Positions 45,118 through 53,662 of a stretch of DNA of 64,000 nt are shown here, piece after piece. A program made the translations under genes and the position numbers. Source of the stretch: an uncultured Streptococcus sp. (lineage in GTDB: Bacteria > Bacillota > Bacilli > Lactobacillales > Streptococcaceae); assembly GCA_934196125.1 (NCBI GenBank), contig CAKPVT010000001.1:1-64000 (forward strand), in the 5' to 3' direction. Under the pieces are notes generated by a model. It had not been told where the DNA came from. It was given only the letters and a program-made list of their open reading frames with translations, and did not search any database. Numbering within the stretch: position 1 is the stretch's first letter; each line of letters opens with the position of its first letter.

Positions 45118-46772
45118 AAGCAACTGCCTTGCAAAGTAGCCTTAAAAGTGCTGCGAATATTACTAATATTCCTTTAACAACTGTATTTAATGCCATTAGT
45201 AACGGAACTCTAAATGCGAACGAAATGTATTATTTCGATGCTTTAACGAATAAGAGTGATGTTAAGATTGTCAAAACGCTGTTGTCTGAGTATCAGTACG
45301 CTGATAAGGAGGAGTTTTTTGAGAAATTAGGAAAAATTGATGCCACTAACGCAAGTGTATTAGCTGTTAGTGCGGTTTATGGCCGCATATTAGAAGAAAT
45401 ACCTTCAGAAGCGGAAGTTAGGAGGGCTTCAAGTTCGGGAATAGCTTTAACGAATGTTGAAGCGTTTTTGTCAGGAATAGCCAGCCAAGATAAAACAGCT
45501 GCGACTGCTTATCTAAAGAAGTTAACACAAGCAGGCACGATAACCGCTGCTCTTTTGACTTCAGAAGCGACTTCTTTACTGCCAGAATTTCCTAAAACGG
45601 GTTCAAGTCAATCTGCGTATGAAGCTTATTGGAAGACTTTGTTAGCTAATCAGCCAATCGTTGAGACGATTAATGCAGACTTAAAACGAGCAGGGTTATT
45701 ATCTGATATTTTTACAATTGCCTATATTGAAAATATCGGAACGACTGAACATGAGGAAAGCGTAGGCTATCAAAAATATAATATAAACAGGGATAGTGCT
45801 GAGACGGTAGATGCTGTTTCTAGTTATATGAGCCAAATTTCTCTAGATAAGGGAAGTCTATACCTAAAGGCTGATAAAAATGGAACAGTCGGCGTATCAA
45901 TGACGATAACTTCATCATTCGAGAAGTTTAAAGGGAATTCTGCCACTTGGTCAAAATCCATCAACTCTATCAATTACTATAATCAATCTGAGTTAAATTA
46001 CGCTCAAACAGCTGATAAAATGAAAGAGTTAGAGTCAGCTAAACAAGAAGCTCTTGAAAGTTTACAAGTTAAAACGCTAACTTCAAGCTTGGAATCTGTT
46101 GCATGTGTTTTATCGCCCGAATGGTCCGTTGCTATTGGCGTTGTTAAGACACTTTGTGGCGATGGTTCCACAGCAGCTAAAGTTTCAGACGTTTCCAATG
46201 ATGTTATTTCTCGATTTGTAGATAGTAAAGGACATGAGGTAACGGTAAGCCTTGCCAATAGTATTAGAGATTATTATGATGCTGTTGCGGATATTAATAA
46301 AACCTATAATCAAGCCATTCAATTAGCTCAAGCTGAGGGTGCAGAAACGAGGGAGGCTATTCTCTTTAACTATGGTGGCACTCATGTGACTGTTACGGGA
46401 GATGGTGAGACCAATTATTCTTATCTCACACCAGAATATGACCTAGAAGCTTCTTTACAGATTTATGATATGGAGGCTAATGGGCTAAGAGCTCAGGTCT
46501 TTAGAGATGCGGCAGGTGCTAGTCAGACGGTTACCCCTGGGATGATGGAAGCGGTTAAAGACTTCGATGGGGCAATAAAGGAAACTTTAAAAGGTAATAA
46601 CTCTGTAAAAGACTTTTTATCAGGAAATAGTAACCAATCAATTTCTGATATCGGAGTTGAGAATATTAGCAATGGTTTAAAGAATATTGAAAATCAAAGT
46701 AAGGATATTCCAACATGCTCGAATGTTATTGAAAGCCGTTATTTTGAAAATTATGTGAGGGGGCGGCATTAA
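45111..46772 (+). CDS. Large unrecognised protein of a putative type VII-associated cluster
   Basis: 553 residues, mostly helical, no signal peptide or transmembrane helix obvious at the N-terminus. Many small-residue-rich segments. A moderately hydrophobic stretch (LESVACVLSPEWSVAIGVVKTL) is at about 325-346. The final residues are polar. No enzymatic motif is recognised. The weak SD suggests translation depends on the small ORF before it. It overlaps the next gene's start by 1 nt. With the WXG100-like third gene it could be an exported effector or antigen; this is an inference. Confidence 0.6.
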   Translation: MLKATALQSSLKSAANITNIPLTTVFNAISNGTLNANEMYYFDALTNKSDVKIVKTLLSEYQYADKEEFFEKLGKIDATNASVLAVSAVYGRILEEIPSEAEVRRASSSGIALTNVEAFLSGIASQDKTAATAYLKKLTQAGTITAALLTSEATSLLPEFPKTGSSQSAYEAYWKTLLANQPIVETINADLKRAGLLSDIFTIAYIENIGTTEHEESVGYQKYNINRDSAETVDAVSSYMSQISLDKGSLYLKADKNGTVGVSMTITSSFEKFKGNSATWSKSINSINYYNQSELNYAQTADKMKELESAKQEALESLQVKTLTSSLESVACVLSPEWSVAIGVVKTLCGDGSTAAKVSDVSNDVISRFVDSKGHEVTVSLANSIRDYYDAVADINKTYNQAIQLAQAEGAETREAILFNYGGTHVTVTGDGETNYSYLTPEYDLEASLQIYDMEANGLRAQVFRDAAGASQTVTPGMMEAVKDFDGAIKETLKGNNSVKDFLSGNSNQSISDIGVENISNGLKNIENQSKDIPTCSNVIESRYFENYVRGRH

Positions 46773-47755
46773 TGAAAAAAAAGGAGCGATTTATTTTAGG
46801 AGGGCTTTGCTTCATTCTGTTAACAATGATTTTTGGGCCTTGGGCTTACAATGGTTACCAAAATCATCAAGATAAGGTGAAGGTGGCAAGTAGTAGCTCA
46901 TTCAAACCCAGCAAAAGTTATACAACGACTGGAAGTTTAAAACTACCAGAATACTATACATTTGGGGCTAATAACGAATATGTGATTACCGATGATGATG
47001 TTTTGGTCGGGCAAGATTATATTTTAACTTTTAAGAGAAAATTATTAGATAGTAGTGTAGATTGTAGTTATCGCGAGTCAGGAGAGTATTTAAAATTTGC
47101 TTATCAAAAGATTGATGGCGACTCGTCCTCACGTCAAACCGTTAATTTGGGCAAATTGGCTAATGGCTACAAAAAAGGTTATTATTTAAAATGTAATCCC
47201 TTAAAACGTAACACCTATGTGATGAATTATCAAGGAGTGGATTACCTAATTTGTTTTATTGGTAAAGGCTATAGTGAGGATTGGTCGGATTGGCTAGCGC
47301 TCGCCTATAATTTAGAGAGTGGGGAGTTGACAGAAGCGGAAACAGTGATGCAGGATGTCTCAATTGATGCGACCTATTCCATACAAGAAACGTCACTTTA
47401 TGAACCTATTTGGAAAACAAGTCTTGGTGACGTAGATGACGTATATAATGAACTTCAATTACTTATGTATTATATAGTAATTTCATCATATGATGGTACC
47501 ACTACATCAATCAACCTCTTTTCTGAAAACAGCAGCTTACAAGCACAAATAGATGCTGGAAAAGCCGTGTATATTTACCCAAGGTACAATCAAGTTACCC
47601 CAGAAATGTGGTTTAATGATGTTTTGCATTGGTTTGCGCCAAGTGGTCAAGAAACATTGACTGTTTATATGAAAGACGGAAGTGACACAGTAAAAAGTAC
47701 TCCGATCACCTCGTATGCCGACTACTTAGCACTAGAAAATGAGGCGGCAAGTTAA
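46772..47755 (+). CDS. Membrane-anchored protein of the accessory cluster
   Basis: 327 residues with one N-terminal transmembrane helix (about 6-27, FILGGLCFILLTMIFGPWAY) and a large outer beta-rich domain with many Tyr, Asp and Ser. SD GAGGGGGCGGC. Start and stop overlap both neighbours by one base, so all three are tightly coupled. No family recognised. The topology (single anchor, large outside part) suggests a surface partner, immunity or secretion-accessory protein. Confidence 0.6.
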   Translation: MKKKERFILGGLCFILLTMIFGPWAYNGYQNHQDKVKVASSSSFKPSKSYTTTGSLKLPEYYTFGANNEYVITDDDVLVGQDYILTFKRKLLDSSVDCSYRESGEYLKFAYQKIDGDSSSRQTVNLGKLANGYKKGYYLKCNPLKRNTYVMNYQGVDYLICFIGKGYSEDWSDWLALAYNLESGELTEAETVMQDVSIDATYSIQETSLYEPIWKTSLGDVDDVYNELQLLMYYIVISSYDGTTTSINLFSENSSLQAQIDAGKAVYIYPRYNQVTPEMWFNDVLHWFAPSGQETLTVYMKDGSDTVKSTPITSYADYLALENEAAS

Positions 47756-48090
47756 TGGGACAAAAAAATATCAATCCTGATAAGATTAAAAGTGTTAACG
47801 CTGCTTATAGTGATATGAGTGATAATATTTCAGATACAGCTTCTATTGTTGGTGACGATTCACAGGAACTATTACAGAATGGAACAGATGCAATCAAAAC
47901 AGTCAGCAAAGGCATCACTACAACAGTAGAAAAGTTAAACAAATATTTAAATGGTGTGGCTGATGCATTTGAAAAATCGGATTTAGCGGTAGCAAATGGG
48001 ATAGAGTCAGGGACAGTTGCGACTTTTTCTGGAGGTACTGCTAAACAAAATCAGAAAAATAACAAAGCTTATGGCAAATTACCAGATTAA
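47755..48090 (+). CDS. WXG100/SACOL2603-like small helical protein (possible type VII substrate)
   Basis: 111 residues forming two long helices with a break near the middle (SDNISDTASIVGDDSQELL, then TVEKLNKYLNGVADAFEKSD). The size and pattern recall the WXG100-related TIGR04197/SACOL2603 family of type VII secretion effectors and LXG-associated helical proteins. A strict WXG motif is missing. Coupled to the preceding gene; a terminator follows. Family assignment is tentative. Confidence 0.5.
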   Translation: MGQKNINPDKIKSVNAAYSDMSDNISDTASIVGDDSQELLQNGTDAIKTVSKGITTTVEKLNKYLNGVADAFEKSDLAVANGIESGTVATFSGGTAKQNQKNNKAYGKLPD

Positions 48091-48094
48091 TTTT

Positions 48095-48116
48095 AAGGCG
48101 CTTTTGCGTCTTTTTC
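48095..48116 (+). terminator. Terminator of the accessory cluster
   Basis: 7-bp stem AAGGCGC/GCGTCTT with a TTTT loop and T-run. Confidence 0.7.
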
Positions 48117-48188
48117 TCTCATTCTTCAATCGTAATCTTCTTTTACTAGTAAATTATTTGTAAAGCACAGCTGAATTTCAATTCTTTT

Positions 48189-48215
48189 GGCTCTTTGTCA
48201 ACTGTAGTGGGTTGA
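48189..48215. repeat. Isolated terminal inverted repeat of an ISL3-family IS (IS1167/IS1193 type)
   Basis: Begins GGCTCTTTGTCAACTGTAG and continues TGGGTTGA, the end sequence I associate with streptococcal ISL3-family elements. No transposase gene or second end is visible nearby, so this is a relic. A CGAGAGA/CTCTCG hairpin follows. Confidence 0.5.
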
Positions 48216-48346
48216 CACATTTAACACCGAGAGAGGACAGGAATTGTTTTCTCTCGTTTTATGTTTGCGGATAATGAGATAAAAAAGGGATCTTGATATT
48301 ATAGATAACAATACAATAAACTTTGTTATTGTATGATTACGACTGT

Positions 48347-48424
48347 TTACTGTTCTTTTATGAACTTATCAGGGGTAAAGACAATACGCTCGTCTTTGAT
48401 GTAAATCATCTCTTTAATATTCAT
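48347..48424 (-). CDS. Possible 25-residue ORF
   Basis: ORF beginning MNIKEMIYIKDERIVF overlaps the stop of the upstream minus-strand gene by 11 nt. No independent SD; it could be translated by coupling. Low support. Confidence 0.3.
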   Translation of the reverse strand: MNIKEMIYIKDERIVFTPDKFIKEQ

Positions 48425-48641
48425 TGGTATTGTCATCCTCATCTGTCATTGCAATCAAAATAGAATCTTCTATTAAAAAAGCGTAAGGATAGATTTTAGC
48501 CTCCTCATTTTGAGGAATAAGAATTTCATCAAAGCCTTCATTTTCTAAACGTTCTTCGAAGTTATCCATGTTGAAAATTTCAACTTTGCACTCAGGGTTG
48601 TATCCATACGTACCTAATTCTAAAATATCATGGAGTTTCAT
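48414..48641 (-). CDS. Small acidic protein downstream of the HdiR-like repressor
   Basis: 75 residues, very acidic (NMDNFEERLENEGFDE; MTDEDDNTNEY), no membrane segment. SD GGAAGGAGA lies within the 3' end of the repressor gene, so the two form one operon. No family recognised. Confidence 0.6.
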   Translation of the reverse strand: MKLHDILELGTYGYNPECKVEIFNMDNFEERLENEGFDEILIPQNEEAKIYPYAFLIEDSILIAMTDEDDNTNEY

Positions 48642-48643
48642 AA

Positions 48644-49342
48644 CTAATCTCCTTCCACAGGCATGAAATGCCCAACAACCTTACCAACGATACGGAAATC
48701 ATCATCTTGGGAAATAAAGCGTTCAGGGTTACCGACCTTATTGATTGACACCATTCGGAAACCATCTTCAACTTTGTAGAGCTTTTTGATGTAGGTCTGT
48801 TCATTCCAGACCAAGGCATAAACTGCTCCATCGTAGTCAAAACCAGTTTCACGAATAAGGGCTACCTCGCCATCTAAGTATTTAGGAGACATAGAAGTTC
48901 CTTTAATCCAAGTGGCAAAGTCGTAACCATATTGTTCTTCGTCAGAGTAAACGGTACAAGTTTCGTATTCGTCAGCAAAACTTTGTCCAGGACCAGCAGA
49001 CAATGAAATGTCGTCCAAAACCTCGACAGGAAAAAGCTGAATGACCTTACGCTCAGCCTCACGCTGAGTTTGAAGTAAGTCTACCATATATTCCTCGGCT
49101 AGAACTTTGTTAAAGTCATTGAGTTGTAGGAAGTTATTGACGATATTGTACTCAGATTCGAAGTAGGTCACTGGTACTTCGAGGACAGCGGCGAGAGCTA
49201 CTAAGTTTTTTTGATTTGGTTTAGCTCTACCAGATTCCCAGCTATTGTAAGATGAACGATTAATTTCAAGTATGCTTGCGATTTCGACCTGAGATAAGTT
49301 TTGATTTTTTCTTCTTTGTTTGAGACGTAATCCAGAAAACAT
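48644..49342 (-). CDS. HdiR-like XRE repressor with S24/LexA-type self-cleavage domain
   Basis: 232 residues from ATG 49342, which has AGGAG and yields MFSGLRLKQRRKNQNLSQ; the longer frame lacks an SD. N-terminal Cro/CI HTH (10-65), then a peptidase S24 domain with cleavage-type Ala-Gly (ISLSAGPGQ), nucleophile Ser in TSMSPKYLDGE, and catalytic Lys in TYIKKLY. This organisation matches HdiR of lactococci, a damage-responsive repressor. It probably controls its own promoter and nearby genes through the dyad just upstream. Confidence 0.85.
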   Translation of the reverse strand: MFSGLRLKQRRKNQNLSQVEIASILEINRSSYNSWESGRAKPNQKNLVALAAVLEVPVTYFESEYNIVNNFLQLNDFNKVLAEEYMVDLLQTQREAERKVIQLFPVEVLDDISLSAGPGQSFADEYETCTVYSDEEQYGYDFATWIKGTSMSPKYLDGEVALIRETGFDYDGAVYALVWNEQTYIKKLYKVEDGFRMVSINKVGNPERFISQDDDFRIVGKVVGHFMPVEGD

Positions 49343-49358
49343 GGTATAATACTCCTGT

Positions 49359-49376
49359 GTTGTTTTGTTAAACAAC
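49359..49376. promoter_or_regulatory. Inverted-repeat operator upstream of the HdiR-like gene
   Basis: GTTGTTT-TGTT-AAACAAC, perfect 7-bp arms, directly ahead of the repressor's SD; probable autoregulatory site. Confidence 0.6.
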
Positions 49377-49524
49377 CCTAGTTTATCAAAATTTATAAAT
49401 TTAAGCAATGAGAAACTGAATGCTCAAATTTTTTTACGAGCAATTTAAAATTCCAGTAAATAATTTTGGTAGATAATGTGGTATACTAGAAAGGTACTTT
49501 TAAAAGGACTTATAGGAGGATAGT

Positions 49525-49728
49525 GTGAAGATTTCATATAATCCTTTATGGCAAACCCTTGCTAATAGAGATATAGGAAAAAATCAGTTTAGATCAGAAG
49601 CGAAGATTAGCTCTAGTACGCATACTAAATTGGTAAATGACGAATGTACGACTACTGATACTTTATTGAGAATAGCTAATTGTTTAAAATGTGATATTTC
49701 TGATATTGTTGAATTTGTGGAGGATTAA
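49525..49728 (+). CDS. Small XRE-type HTH protein linked to a methyltransferase
   Basis: 67 residues from GTG 49525 (AGGAGGA upstream). It has the short HTH of the HTH_26/Cro-CI group (FRSEAKISSSTHTKLVNDE; TLLRIANCLKCDISDIVEF). It ends 3 nt before the start of a cytosine methyltransferase gene, the usual place of a controller protein in restriction-modification systems. Confidence 0.75.
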   Translation: MKISYNPLWQTLANRDIGKNQFRSEAKISSSTHTKLVNDECTTTDTLLRIANCLKCDISDIVEFVED

Positions 49729-49731
49729 ATT

Positions 49732-50664
49732 GTGAATGTAGTATCCTTATTTAGTGGAGCTGGTGGTTTGGATTTAGGTTTTCATCAGCAAGGTTATGAT
49801 ATTATTTAGGCAAATGATTTTGATAAATTTGCAGTTCAAACTTATAATAAAAATTTCTCTAAACCTGCAGTTCTTGGTGATCTTAATGAAATTGAGTTAG
49901 ATAGTATTCCTGTAGCTGATGTACTTATTGGTGGCTTTCCATGTCAACCATTCAGTATGATGGGGTAAGAAAAAGGGTTTGAGGATGCACGAGGGACACT
50001 ATTCTTTAGGATTGTAGAAATCATTAATAGTATGATTGACAGAGGAAAAAAAACTAGTGTTGTTATCCTTGAGAATGTTAGAACTTTAAAAACTCATGAT
50101 GGAGGAAATACATACAGAGTTATAAGGAACATTTTGGAAAATAAATTAGGTTATAAGGTTTTTACTCAGATTTTAAATACCGCAAATTACGGAGTTCCTC
50201 AAACTAGGAATAGGACTTTCATTGTTTGTTTTGCTAATCATGATGTTGAATTCGAATTCCCAAAGCATGAAGAACTAAATCTAACGATGCAAGACTTACT
50301 TGAAAAAGACGTTGATTCTAAATATTTTTTATCAGATAGAATTATACCGACAATCCTATCTGAGGGGACAGGGGGGGACAAGGCGAAAGCAGAAATTGAT
50401 TTACCAATTGCACGACCTCTGACAGCTACTATGCATAAGATGCATAGGGCTTGTCAAGATAATTATGTCACTGATAATGGAAAAATCAGACGATTGACTC
50501 CAAGAGAAGCAGCGCGGTTACAAGGATTCCCAGAGGATTTTGTTATTCCAGTGTCAGATACACAGGCCTATCGGCAGTTTGGAAATGCAGTTACCGTGAC
50601 TGTTTCAAATAAAGTAGCCAACCAAGTTAAGATTGCATTGCAAGAACTAGGAGAATGGAATTGA
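49732..50664 (+). pseudogene. dcm: DNA cytosine-C5 methyltransferase with two nonsense codons
   Basis: The frame from GTG 49732 carries VVSLFSGAGGLDLGF (motif I), GGFPCQPFS (catalytic Cys, motif IV), VILENV (motif VI) and QFGNAV (motif X). It is interrupted by TAG at 49807-49809, where Trp is expected, and TAA at 49966-49968, where Gln is expected (MMGxEKGFED). Both are single-base changes from sense codons. The C-terminal 210 codons remain open. Enzyme activity is presumably lost. Confidence 0.9.
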
Positions 50665-50798
50665 AGAACGAAATTGAAAAATTTATAAATGCTTGGCCTA
50701 GTCAGCCAAATGTAAACTCTGACGTTGAGTCGTTATTAAGTTTAATCACTACTCCAACTGGTATTGTTGAGGTAGATGAAAGATCAAAAAATTGTTGA
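50655..50798 (+). pseudogene. Truncated gene after the methyltransferase, probably restriction-enzyme remnant
   Basis: 47 codons starting inside the methyltransferase end (GGAGA SD). The N-terminal part MELKNEIEKFINAWPSQPN is followed by an early stop. Position suggests the cognate restriction endonuclease, cut off by deletion; sequence alone does not prove it. Confidence 0.45.
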
Positions 50799-50845
50799 GC
50801 TCATAAAGTCTGATGAATCCTTAGTTAATAAAATTTCTTCTATGT

Positions 50846-51040
50846 AAGGAGCAGGATCTGTTTCATAAAGATATTGCGCATTTGGAACGTCGTATTCGTA
50901 AGAAACACATCAAACGCATGAATAATGGTGAATGTACACCGTTGGCAGGTATTAACTTTATTGACCTCATCACACCATGCACACGCATTACTGACCACGC
51001 TTTGAACTTAGTTGAAAAAGTCATTGAAGACCAAATTTAG
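50846..51040 (+). pseudogene. C-terminal stump of a Na/Pi cotransporter (PhoU-like domain)
   Basis: About 64 codons in frame to a stop at 51038, reading DLFHKDIAHLERRIRKKHIK, then GINFIDLITPCTRITDHALN. This helical end resembles the PhoU-like C-terminus of Na/Pi cotransporters. The 5' nine-tenths are absent; the break adjoins the restriction-modification remnant, so that island probably replaced it. A terminator follows. Confidence 0.7.
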
Positions 51041-51050
51041 ATTATATAGT

Positions 51051-51087
51051 AAATAGAAACTGGAATTCTTCCAAGTTTCTATTTTTT
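51051..51087 (+). terminator. Terminator after the cotransporter stump
   Basis: 11-bp stem AAATAGAAACT/AGTTTCTATTT with T-run. Confidence 0.85.
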
Positions 51088-51108
51088 TGCCAAAAAAGTT
51101 AAATAATT

Positions 51109-51150
51109 TTGGTATATACCATTTACAAGAATAATCATTTGGCATATAAT
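51109..51150 (+). promoter_or_regulatory. nagA promoter with NagR-like operator
   Basis: Palindrome GGTATATACC (51111-51120) in an AT-rich context resembles GntR-family NagR/YvoA dre sites. It abuts -35 TTTACA (51122), 17-nt spacer, TATAAT (51145-51150). Glucosamine-6-phosphate control is inferred. Confidence 0.65.
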
Positions 51151-51174
51151 ATAAGTGAATGGAGGCGGTTAAAA

Positions 51175-52323
51175 ATGACAAAGTATATTAAAGCAGACGA
51201 ATTTTATTACCCTTATCAAGTGAAAAAAGCTGGTTATCTTGCTATCAAGGGAGATACTTTTGGAGACTGGCAAGCAGAAGTACCAAGCGATGCTGACATC
51301 ATTGATTATACGGGTCACAGCATTGCTCCTGGTTTAGTTGACACTCATATTCACGGTTTTGCTGGTGCTGATGTTATGGATAACAGCAAAGAAGCTCTAG
51401 AAACCATGAGTCATGCCCTTTTAGGAGCAGGAGTGACTAGTTTTTTAGCAACTGGTTTGACAGCGTCATTTGAAACTTTAGATGATATTTGTCGTACGGC
51501 AGCTGATTTTGTAGGTCAAGAAAGCGGTGCACGTATTCAAGGGCTTTTCTTTGAAGGACCATATTTTACGGAAAAATACAAAGGGGCTCAAAATCCTTCC
51601 TATATGCGTAATCCGTCAATTGTTGAACTAGACCAATGGTTGGAAAGTTCAAAAGGTTTGTTAAGAAAAATTGCTTTGGCACCAGAACGTGATGATGTGG
51701 CTGATTTTATTAATCATGCTAAGGAAAAAAATGTGATTGTTGCTTTAGGGCATTCTGATGCGACTTATGAACAAGCAGCAAATGCTGTGGAAGCTGGTGC
51801 TTCAGTTTGGGTTCATGCCTATAATGGTATGCGTGGACTTAAGCACCGTGAACCTGGTATGGTTGGTGCGGTTTATGAACTCCCAAATACCTATGCTGAA
51901 TTAATCTGTGACGGACATCACGTTCATCCGTCAGCGTGTGATATTTTAATGCACCAAAAAAATTATGACCACGTTGCCTTGATTACGGACTGCATGAGCG
52001 CGGGTGGTCTCAAAGATGGTGATTATATGCTTGGCGAATCCCCTGTTACTGTCGAAAAAGGAACAGCACGTTTGAAATCAAATGGTGCTCTTGCAGGTTC
52101 AATTCTCCAACTAAAAGATGCCGTAAAAAATGTTGTTAATTGGGGAATCGCTTCAAAAGCACAAGCTATTAATATGGCAAGCCTTATTCCTGCTATCTCT
52201 GTTGGTATTGATGATAAATGCGGACAAATCAAAAAAGGACATCAAGCTGATTTTATCGTCCTTGACAAAGAACTTGATTTACATGCAACTTACTTAGGTG
52301 GCGAAAAAGTTTGGGACGCCTAA
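51175..52323 (+). CDS. nagA: N-acetylglucosamine-6-phosphate deacetylase
   Basis: 382 residues from ATG 51175 (GGAGGCGG upstream). Amidohydrolase fold: the HIHGFAGADVMD motif, the metal-binding glutamate in LFFEGPYF, His in ALGHSDATYEQA and HAYNGMRGL, and catalytic Asp in LITDCMSAGG. It converts GlcNAc-6-P to GlcN-6-P and acetate in amino-sugar use and wall recycling. Monocistronic, with its own promoter and terminator. Confidence 0.95.
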   Translation: MTKYIKADEFYYPYQVKKAGYLAIKGDTFGDWQAEVPSDADIIDYTGHSIAPGLVDTHIHGFAGADVMDNSKEALETMSHALLGAGVTSFLATGLTASFETLDDICRTAADFVGQESGARIQGLFFEGPYFTEKYKGAQNPSYMRNPSIVELDQWLESSKGLLRKIALAPERDDVADFINHAKEKNVIVALGHSDATYEQAANAVEAGASVWVHAYNGMRGLKHREPGMVGAVYELPNTYAELICDGHHVHPSACDILMHQKNYDHVALITDCMSAGGLKDGDYMLGESPVTVEKGTARLKSNGALAGSILQLKDAVKNVVNWGIASKAQAINMASLIPAISVGIDDKCGQIKKGHQADFIVLDKELDLHATYLGGEKVWDA

Positions 52324-52330
52324 ACGTGAG

Positions 52331-52358
52331 AGCCTAAGATGAACAATCTTGGGCTTTT
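52331..52358 (+). terminator. Terminator after nagA
   Basis: 10-bp stem AGCCTAAGAT/ATCTTGGGCT with T-run. Confidence 0.8.
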
Positions 52359-52451
52359 AGTTTTGGGTAAACGAAAACTGTTTTTTATCTCGTCTTTGAA
52401 TGATGAAATGAGTGAAAACGAGATTTCAGCTATTCGTTTTTTGTTTGAGTC

Positions 52452-52480
52452 TAGACACTCCAAGTCATTTGTGCTAAAAT
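52452..52480 (+). promoter_or_regulatory. Promoter of the glyQS T-box unit
   Basis: TAGACA, 17-nt spacer, TAAAAT; start expected near 52487. Confidence 0.6.
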
Positions 52481-52486
52481 ACTCTT

Positions 52487-52680
52487 TAAAGAGAGAAAGT
52501 CTCATGGCGTTTCTTAGCGAGTCCGAGGTGGTGGAAGTCGGATGAAACTGAAGTGAGTCGCTGGCGCTTTCGCTTAGCAAGGCTAAGTTAAAATCGGATA
52601 AATGAAGTAATAAAATAGGGTGGAACCGCGTTTTAACGCCCCTTATGAGGTATCATATGGGTGTGTTGGCGGTTTTTTAT
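52487..52680 (+). promoter_or_regulatory. T-box riboswitch leader of glyQS
   Basis: The T-box sequence AGGGTGGAACCGCG (52618-52631) is exact. It is preceded by a stem I region (52487-52590) and followed by a terminator ending in TTGGCGGTTTTTT (52668-52680), which can compete with the T-box strand. Such leaders sense uncharged tRNA, here expected to be glycine tRNA. I cannot place the specifier codon with certainty. Confidence 0.93.
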
Positions 52681-52744
52681 TATGAAAAAACGTTAGCCTC
52701 CAAGATACGTCGCAAATCAAGTTACTAAAATAAGGAGTAGATAC

Positions 52745-53662
52745 ATGTCTAAAAAATTGACGTTTCAAGAGATTATTTTGACTTTGCAACAATTTTGGAA
52801 TGAGCAAGGTTGTATGTTGATGCAAGCTTATGACAATGAAAAGGGTGCTGGTACAATGAGTCCCTATACTTTCCTTCGTGCCATTGGTCCAGAACCATGG
52901 AATGCGGCTTATGTTGAACCATCACGTCGTCCAGCTGACGGTCGTTACGGTGAAAATCCTAACCGTCTTTACCAACACCACCAATTCCAAGTGGTTATGA
53001 AACCATCACCATCAAACATCCAAGAACTTTACCTTGAATCATTGGAAAAATTAGGAATTAATCCCTTAGAACACGACATTCGTTTCGTTGAAGATAACTG
53101 GGAGAACCCATCAACTGGTTCAGCTGGTCTTGGTTGGGAAGTTTGGCTTGACGGTATGGAAATCACTCAATTTACTTACTTCCAACAAGTTGGTGGTTTG
53201 CAAACAGGTCCTGTAACATCAGAAGTTACTTACGGTCTTGAACGTTTGGCATCTTACATTCAAGAAGTGGATTCTGTCTATGATATTGAATGGGCACCAG
53301 GTGTTAAATATGGTGAAATCTTCCTTCAACCAGAATTTGAACACTCAAAATATTCATTTGAAATTTCTAATCAAGATATGCTTCTTGAAAACTTTGAAAA
53401 ATTTGAAGCAGAAGCAAAACGTTGCTTGGATGAACACCTCGTACACCCAGCTTATGACTACGTTTTGAAATGTTCACACACTTTCAACTTGCTTGATGCG
53501 CATGGTGCGGTTTCTGTAACAGAACGTGCTGGTTACATCGCTCGTATTCGTAACTTAGCTCGTGTCGTTGCTAAAACATTTGTGGCAGAACGTAAACGCC
53601 TTGGTTACCCATTGCTTGATGAAGCAACACGTGAAAAATTATTGAAGGAGGATGCTGAATAA
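52745..53662 (+). CDS. glyQ: Glycyl-tRNA synthetase alpha subunit
   Basis: 305 residues, full length. Signature stretches: [55 protein letters not shown] (class II motif region; only positions given beyond this), and [14 protein letters not shown]. Forms the alpha2beta2 GlyRS with GlyS. SD AAGGAG. Its last base overlaps the ATG of glyS. Confidence 0.97.
   Translation: MSKKLTFQEIILTLQQFWNEQGCMLMQAYDNEKGAGTMSPYTFLRAIGPEPWNAAYVEPSRRPADGRYGENPNRLYQHHQFQVVMKPSPSNIQELYLESLEKLGINPLEHDIRFVEDNWENPSTGSAGLGWEVWLDGMEITQFTYFQQVGGLQTGPVTSEVTYGLERLASYIQEVDSVYDIEWAPGVKYGEIFLQPEFEHSKYSFEISNQDMLLENFEKFEAEAKRCLDEHLVHPAYDYVLKCSHTFNLLDAHGAVSVTERAGYIARIRNLARVVAKTFVAERKRLGYPLLDEATREKLLKEDAE

Noticed and set aside
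52339..52545. 68-codon ORF in front of glyQS
   Set aside because: Lies across the nagA terminator and the start of the T-box leader; no SD.
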